Origin: Natronosalvus amylolyticus
GTDB lineage: Archaea > Halobacteriota > Halobacteria > Halobacteriales > Natrialbaceae
NCBI RefSeq assembly: GCF_024298845.1
Contig: NZ_CP101156.1
Span: 1,798,001-1,862,000 of the forward strand
Direction of reading: 5' to 3'
Length of the DNA: 64,000 nt
The notes beneath the pieces were generated by a model. The model made no database searches, had not been told where the DNA came from, and saw only the letters and a list, made by a program, of their open reading frames with translations. Each line of letters begins with the position of its first letter. Position 1 is the first letter of the stretch. Of this stretch, positions 59,632 through 64,000 are shown one piece after another. The translations under genes were made by a program, and so were the position numbers.

Positions 59632-60450
59632 ATGTACGAGAAGATACTGCTGACCACCGACGGTAGCGAGCTGGCGACCCGCGCCTGCGAACACGGCCTC
59701 TGGCTCGCCGACCAGGTAGGCGCGACGGTGCACGTGGTGCACGTCGTCTTACCCGAGGACGCCAGCGACACCGAACGAGCTGACGCCGCTATCGAACCCG
59801 TCCGCTCGAGTGCCGACAAACGCGAACTGACGGTCAACTCGAGCGTTCGGACGGGGTCACCCGCGAGCGAGATACTCGAGTACGCCGGTGAACACGGCGT
59901 CGATCTAATCGTCTGTGGCACGCACGGTCGAACCGGGATCCGTCGGCTGGTTACCGGGAGCGTCGCCGGCCGCGTCATCCGGGATGCCCAGGTGCCAGTC
60001 CTCTCGGTGACGCCGACGGCAGGGGCAACCCGAACCGAAATCAGCGACATCCTGCTCGCGACGGACGACCGCCGAGGGACCGAGGGGGCGAACGAACAGG
60101 CGCTCGACATCGCGAGCGCGCTCGAGGCCGACCTCCACGCGCTGTCGGTCGTCGACGACACCGGGTCGCGACTCGAGGTGGTCCTCGAAGCGTTCGAAGA
60201 ACAGGCCCAAAACACGGTCGAGACGATCCGATCGTCGGGAGCGATCCGCGAGATTTCGGTCACTGAAGCGATCAGACGCGGAGAGCCGAGTCGCGAAATC
60301 GTCGAGTACGCCGAAAGCAACTCCGTCGACCTGATCGTGATGGGGACCGAAAGCCGGTCGGGCCTCGAGCGATTCGTCTTCGGGAGTTGTTCACAGCGCG
60401 TGGTCAGCACGGCACCGGCCCCCGTGTTGACGGTTCGAACGCTGGAGTGA
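59632..60450 (+). CDS. Two-domain universal stress protein
   Basis: 272 residues made of two tandem UspA domains (about 1-128 and 139-272). Each has the start strand (ILLTTDGSELA and ILLATDDRRGTE) and the ATP-binding end motif (GTHGRTGIRRLVTGSVAGRV and GTESRSGLERFVFGSCSQRV, G-x2-G-x9-G-S type; the second has Ser replacing the first-block Gly). Cytosolic; nucleotide binding is likely at least in the first domain. Confidence 0.93.
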   Translation: MYEKILLTTDGSELATRACEHGLWLADQVGATVHVVHVVLPEDASDTERADAAIEPVRSSADKRELTVNSSVRTGSPASEILEYAGEHGVDLIVCGTHGRTGIRRLVTGSVAGRVIRDAQVPVLSVTPTAGATRTEISDILLATDDRRGTEGANEQALDIASALEADLHALSVVDDTGSRLEVVLEAFEEQAQNTVETIRSSGAIREISVTEAIRRGEPSREIVEYAESNSVDLIVMGTESRSGLERFVFGSCSQRVVSTAPAPVLTVRTLE

Positions 60451-60550
60451 GACTGCCGGGCAAACGTATGAAGACACCCCCTACGCTCGAAGCGACAGAC
60501 CGAGCTGCCCGACCGACAGTATTCACTTCCTCGAGTCCGTTCTCGGTTTC

Positions 60551-61024
60551 ATGGTCACCGTTCGCCCTGCGCAGCCAGGCGATGGCGAGGCGCTGGTCGC
60601 CGTCCACGTCGCAGCCATCCGCGAACTGGGTTCGAGCGCCTACGACGACGAACAGATCGAGGCCTGGGCCGCCAGGAAGGATCCGACCGGCTACCCCGTC
60701 GACGAGGAAACGGCTCACTTCGTCGTGGCAACACTGAATGACGACGTCGTCGGGTTCGGTCACCTCGCCCTCGAGGCCGCCGAGATCAGGGCCGTCTACG
60801 TCCATCCCGATCACTCGCGTGATGGCGTCGGCACGAGGTTGCTCGACCACCTCGAGGCGACCGCGCTGGATGCGGGTCTCGAGGACCTGTCCCTGTTGGC
60901 ATCGAAAAACGCCGTCGGGTTCTACGAACGCCGCGGCTGGACGCCCACCGAGTGGGTCGACCACGAGTCGACCGGCGGCGTGATCCTCGAGTGCCTGTGG
61001 ATGGAGAAGTCACTGCCCGGGTGA
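60551..61024 (+). CDS. GNAT-family N-acetyltransferase
   Basis: 157 residues. Acetyl-CoA binding motif A: IRAVYVHPDHSRDGVGTRLLDHLEATA, followed by DLSLLASKNAVGFYERRGW (motif B). Substrate unknown. Confidence 0.9.
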   Translation: MVTVRPAQPGDGEALVAVHVAAIRELGSSAYDDEQIEAWAARKDPTGYPVDEETAHFVVATLNDDVVGFGHLALEAAEIRAVYVHPDHSRDGVGTRLLDHLEATALDAGLEDLSLLASKNAVGFYERRGWTPTEWVDHESTGGVILECLWMEKSLPG

Positions 61025-61070
61025 AATCGTTCCTCGGCAGCCACTCGAGGCGATTCGGTTGGGAAGCCAC

Positions 61071-61694
61071 TCAGAAGAACTGAAACAGGTCGTCGCGTTG
61101 CTGTTCGTGCAGGTGGCTTCTGACCGCTTCGTTCAGCGCGTCTATCTGCCCGTTTTTCGCTTTGATCGGCGCAATCGTATCCTGCCACTGCTTCCACGGC
61201 GGCAGCAATCCGAGTCGGTCACAGATGTCGTCCAGTCGCTCGTCCCTGTCGTCGACTTTGTCCATCTTGTTCACCGCGACGACCGTTGGGATGTCCAGGT
61301 CGCGCAGGAAGTGATACATCTCGACGTCGTAGGGAATCTCGTCCGGGCCCGAATGGCGGTCGATGATGTCGACGGCGCTCTTGCCATCGAGAACGAGCAC
61401 GCCCACCAGGATCTTGTCAGCGTGTTCCTCGAGATACTGGACGATAGCCGTCTTGATCTGCTCGCGGCGGTCACCCTCGACGCCGCTCATGAAACCGAAT
61501 CCCGGCAGGTCCGTGATGACGAAATCCTGGGCCGTCCAGTCGTAGTGATTGGGCGAGCGAGTGACGCCGGGTTTTCCGCCGGTGTCGAATCGGTGGCCCG
61601 TAATTTCGCGCATCAACGTCGACTTGCCGACGTTCGAGCGCCCGACGAGGACGACCTCGGCGTCACGGTCCGGTCGCGTATCGAAGGAATCCAT
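61071..61694 (-). CDS. engB: GTP-binding protein EngB
   Basis: 207 residues from ATG 61694. This start is favoured over 61748 because a strong TATA box (TTTATAAG, 61719-61726) lies 25-32 bases upstream. TRAFAC-class GTPase: G1 [10 protein letters not shown]3 DLPGFGFM, G4 NKMDKV. EngB/YihA-type GTPases take part in large ribosomal subunit assembly in bacteria; the archaeal role is less clear. Confidence 0.92.
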   Translation of the reverse strand: MDSFDTRPDRDAEVVLVGRSNVGKSTLMREITGHRFDTGGKPGVTRSPNHYDWTAQDFVITDLPGFGFMSGVEGDRREQIKTAIVQYLEEHADKILVGVLVLDGKSAVDIIDRHSGPDEIPYDVEMYHFLRDLDIPTVVAVNKMDKVDDRDERLDDICDRLGLLPPWKQWQDTIAPIKAKNGQIDALNEAVRSHLHEQQRDDLFQFF

Positions 61695-61718
61695 TACCGA
61701 CTGTTGGTGCGGCGTGGG

Positions 61719-61726
61719 TTTATAAG
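61719..61726 (-). promoter_or_regulatory. TATA box of engB
   Basis: Minus-strand CTTATAAA, 25-32 bases before ATG 61694; it lies inside the longer reading frame and so decides the start. Confidence 0.65.
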
Positions 61727-61790
61727 CGACGAAGGGAGCACTGCTCATTCACCGAGGACCGATAAATAGCTACAAAAACAATAGTTCGGG

Positions 61791-61964
61791 TTACGACTCG
61801 AGACGTTCATCGAGGCAGTCGGTCGAACAGAAGTGTGTATGTGTGGCCTGTCCGTCCTCGATCGAACTCACGACCCGTCGCTGGTGAGAATCAGTGATAG
61901 TCGTCCCACAGACCGGACACGACCGTGACGATTCACCCTCGCCGTCGGCTCGCAACTCACCCAT
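61791..61964 (-). CDS. Small zinc-finger protein (DUF7576-like)
   Basis: 57 residues from ATG 61964. RSCPVCGTTITDSHQRRVVSSIEDGQATHTHFCSTDCLDERL has the CxxC...C-x3-C layout of TRASH/MYM-like fingers common in haloarchaea. Function unknown. Confidence 0.7.
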   Translation of the reverse strand: MGELRADGEGESSRSCPVCGTTITDSHQRRVVSSIEDGQATHTHFCSTDCLDERLES

Positions 61965-62064
61965 GTGTACACGGATGCAAGTGAGTGACACACTTGAAGG
62001 AACCTGTTGTGGCGATATCGGCCGCCGAGATGCGTCTGGTCGAGCCAACACACGAGTTATCCGG

Positions 62065-62922
62065 TCAACTCGTGGAGTCTGCTGTCGTTCGAGGTGTTCC
62101 AAAGTCGCTCGTTCCGTGACGAACGACGATTACAGCCACGATCACGAGCATGAAGAAGATAAACGCCTGACCGCCAGCGCCGGTTTCGATCGCTGGAAAC
62201 GCCCAGAGTGCCCAGTTGAACGAGGCATGCATGAGAAGCATAGCCAGCAAGCTGCCACCGGTGTTCGCATACACCCACGTCATCACGACCGACAGCAGCG
62301 TGATCGTGATCACAAATCCGATCAGCGGTCGCTGATAGTACAGGTCCATCGTCGGCATGTAAAACCACGGGAGATGCCACACACCCCAGACGAATCCGAG
62401 CCCGAGACTCCCACCCAACGCGCCGAACCGCTCGAGTAACGGCTCGAGTGCGTACCCGCGCCAGCCAAACTCCTCTTGCAGCGGCCCGCCGAGAAACAGA
62501 ATCCAGATGAACGCAATGGGGAGAGCGGGCAGCTCTCCAGCCCACGGGTAGGTCGGTTCACCACCGAACGCGAGGCTGACACCGACGCCGATCACGGCGA
62601 CGGCTGGAAACAACACGAGTATCGGCACGAACCAGCGGCGGTCGAACGATCGATCGACGGCCCGTTTGAGCAGTCGCACGATACCGCTACGGCCACGAGA
62701 GATACCGACGAGGACGAACGCGGCCACTGCCGGGCCAAACGCCCCAACTTCCGGGAGGGAAGCCACCGCCTCGAGAGCGCCATCGGCCGGTACGATACCA
62801 GTCTCGAATCCCGCCTCGAGAGCAACCTGGGGAAGCCAGAGCGACCACGAGAAAAGAAAGGTCAGTGCAAAAAAGGCCACCAGAGCACTCGATTTTGGCG
62901 TCATCTCTCGAAGAATGGTCAT
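62065..62922 (-). CDS. CPBP-family intramembrane metalloprotease
   Basis: 285 residues with about eight membrane helices. CAAX-protease/bacteriocin-processing motifs: QEEFGWRGYAL (EExxxR, about 147-157), GVWHLPWF (FxxxH-type, about 180) and LLMHASFNW (HxxxN, about 232-240). Possible roles are prenyl-protein processing or membrane protein cleavage; the substrate is unknown. Confidence 0.9.
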   Translation of the reverse strand: MTILREMTPKSSALVAFFALTFLFSWSLWLPQVALEAGFETGIVPADGALEAVASLPEVGAFGPAVAAFVLVGISRGRSGIVRLLKRAVDRSFDRRWFVPILVLFPAVAVIGVGVSLAFGGEPTYPWAGELPALPIAFIWILFLGGPLQEEFGWRGYALEPLLERFGALGGSLGLGFVWGVWHLPWFYMPTMDLYYQRPLIGFVITITLLSVVMTWVYANTGGSLLAMLLMHASFNWALWAFPAIETGAGGQAFIFFMLVIVAVIVVRHGTSDFGTPRTTADSTS

Positions 62923-63040
62923 GAACAGAGAATACGCCCTGAATACAAATCGATTCCGACAGCAAAACGGTTCAGAAGACGACCAGAGCGTGTCGATGAA
63001 TCAAAGTGTTCGATTATCGGCCTGAGTGACGACACCACAA

Positions 63041-63988
63041 TCAGTCGTCGGTCAGCGCCTTCGTGATCCCGTCGACCGGTCGGTCGGGATTGACGTCGTC
63101 GATCTCACCGGGCAACCCCAGCTGGTAGGCGTCACCGTTCTCGCGAACCGTCGTTCGACCGCGGTGAACCGACACGTCACCGTTGAGGTGGAGTCGAACT
63201 GCCTCGAGCAAGGCGTCCGCTTCGAGCGGTTGCCCGCGTTCTTTCATCATCTCGAGGTCGGCGTCGTCTGGCACGTCGAACGCGCGCTGGGTGATGACCG
63301 GCCCCTGATCGAGGTCGGTGGTCACGTAGTGAGCCGTCACGCCAGCGACGCGAACCCCCTCCTCGATAGCTTGGCGGTAGGCTTCCGCACCGGGGAACGC
63401 CGGCAGGAGGGACGGATGAACGTTGATAATCCGGTCCTCGTAGCGAAAGACCACGTTCGGGCTCAGAATCCGCATATACCGGGCGAGAACGATCAGGTCG
63501 GCGTCGTACTCTGCCAGCAACTCGAGCAGTTGGTCCTCGTTCTGGGCCCCGTTGTCGTTCCCAATGTCGTGGAATGGGACATCGTAGTGGGCGGCCAGCG
63601 GTTCCAGATCGTCGTGATTCCCGATGACGACGCTGATGTCTGCCCCGAGCGTGTCGTTCGCCCAGGCCTCGAACAGTGCCTCGAGGCAGTGACTTTCTTT
63701 GGTGACTAGTACGGCAATTTGCTGGTTGTCCCGGTCGGCCGGGAAGCGAGCCTGGACGTCCAGTCCGAGGTCATCCCCGAGGTCATCGAGGTCGCTGCGG
63801 AGTTTTCCCTCCGTACAGACCATCCCCGCGGTGTCGACGGCGAGGTACATCCGAAAGACGCCGTCGCGGACGGCCTGATCGAGGTCTTCGATGTTACAGC
63901 CGCGTTCGAACAGCAGGGTCGTGACGCGAGCGATCAGCCCGGTATCGTCGTCCCCCACGACGGTGATTTCGGTGATATCAGTCGTCAC
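63041..63988 (-). CDS. purU: Formyltetrahydrofolate deformylase
   Basis: 315 residues. An N-terminal ACT domain (ITVVGDDDTGLIARVTTLLFERGCNIEDLDQAV) and a formyl-transferase domain with IAVLVTKESHCLEALFEAW, VVIGNHDDLEPLAAHYDVPFH, ARYMRILSPNVV and INVHPSLLPAFPGAEAYRQAIEEGVRVAGVTAHYV, where the Asn/His and later Asp catalytic residues lie. It releases formate from 10-formyl-THF to balance one-carbon pools and supply formate for purine synthesis. The gene starts 12 bases from the window edge. The last ~24 residues are a basic/acidic tail beyond the usual 280-290-residue enzyme. Confidence 0.92.
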   Translation of the reverse strand: MTTDITEITVVGDDDTGLIARVTTLLFERGCNIEDLDQAVRDGVFRMYLAVDTAGMVCTEGKLRSDLDDLGDDLGLDVQARFPADRDNQQIAVLVTKESHCLEALFEAWANDTLGADISVVIGNHDDLEPLAAHYDVPFHDIGNDNGAQNEDQLLELLAEYDADLIVLARYMRILSPNVVFRYEDRIINVHPSLLPAFPGAEAYRQAIEEGVRVAGVTAHYVTTDLDQGPVITQRAFDVPDDADLEMMKERGQPLEADALLEAVRLHLNGDVSVHRGRTTVRENGDAYQLGLPGEIDDVNPDRPVDGITKALTDD

Positions 63989-64000
63989 GTGCGATCACCC

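Overview
The window comes from a halophilic archaeon (class Halobacteria). The evidence is high GC, very acidic proteins rich in D and E, very frequent ctcgag/tcgag, leaderless genes with a TATA-like box about 25-31 bases before the start codon, Tat (RR) signal peptides, and archaeal hallmark genes (TrmY, Pus10, aIF1, CofE, F420-type reductase). Nothing in the sequence fixes the genus; a Natrialbales-type haloarchaeon is a reasonable guess.

Host chromosome, left part (1-22 kb): etfA-etfB (electron transfer flavoprotein); a TRAM protein; a four-gene DUF4129/DUF58 membrane cluster with a convergent MoxR ATPase; a small membrane protein; a zinc-site alcohol dehydrogenase/quinone reductase relative; a methyltransferase; an oligopeptide-type ABC importer whose two permeases are divergent; an extremely acidic repeat protein; a secreted lipoprotein; and a DUF7344-like winged-helix protein.

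Integrated element (about 22.6-41.2 kb): a provirus related to the temperate betapleolipovirus SNJ2 lies against the 3' end of a tRNA-Pro(CGG) gene and is bounded by a 16-bp direct repeat. From left to right it has a three-gene integrase operon, a regulatory region with a perfect palindrome, a short ORF coupled to a winged-helix repressor candidate, two type IV pilin-like genes, a second short tyrosine recombinase, and small regulators. Then come a tightly coupled virion module (small membrane proteins, Tat-exported spike, P-loop ATPase), a nuclease-like gene, an AT-rich OLD-family ATPase/TOPRIM nuclease (probable defence cargo), a hairpin cluster, a RepA-like protein, a lipoprotein and a zinc-ribbon/nuclease operon. 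Tandem GCCCA clusters, the motif tied to single-strand interruptions in betapleolipovirus genomes, occur along it. Just outside the left attachment site is a decayed copy of the element's right end, split by two small palindromic insertion sequences, so the same tRNA seems to have been used by an earlier element.

Host chromosome, right part (41.2-64 kb): tRNA-Pro, a P-loop kinase, TrmY and Pus10 (both acting at tRNA position 54), an HtrA-like protease, a coiled-coil protein, RNase HII, a Nudix hydrolase, a rhodanese and aIF1. A second MoxR-DUF58-transglutaminase cluster follows, then cold-shock protein, CofE plus an F420-dependent reductase, a two-domain universal stress protein, an acetyltransferase, EngB, a CPBP protease and PurU. 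All names were assigned by reading the sequence; no database search was run, and DUF numbers are from memory.
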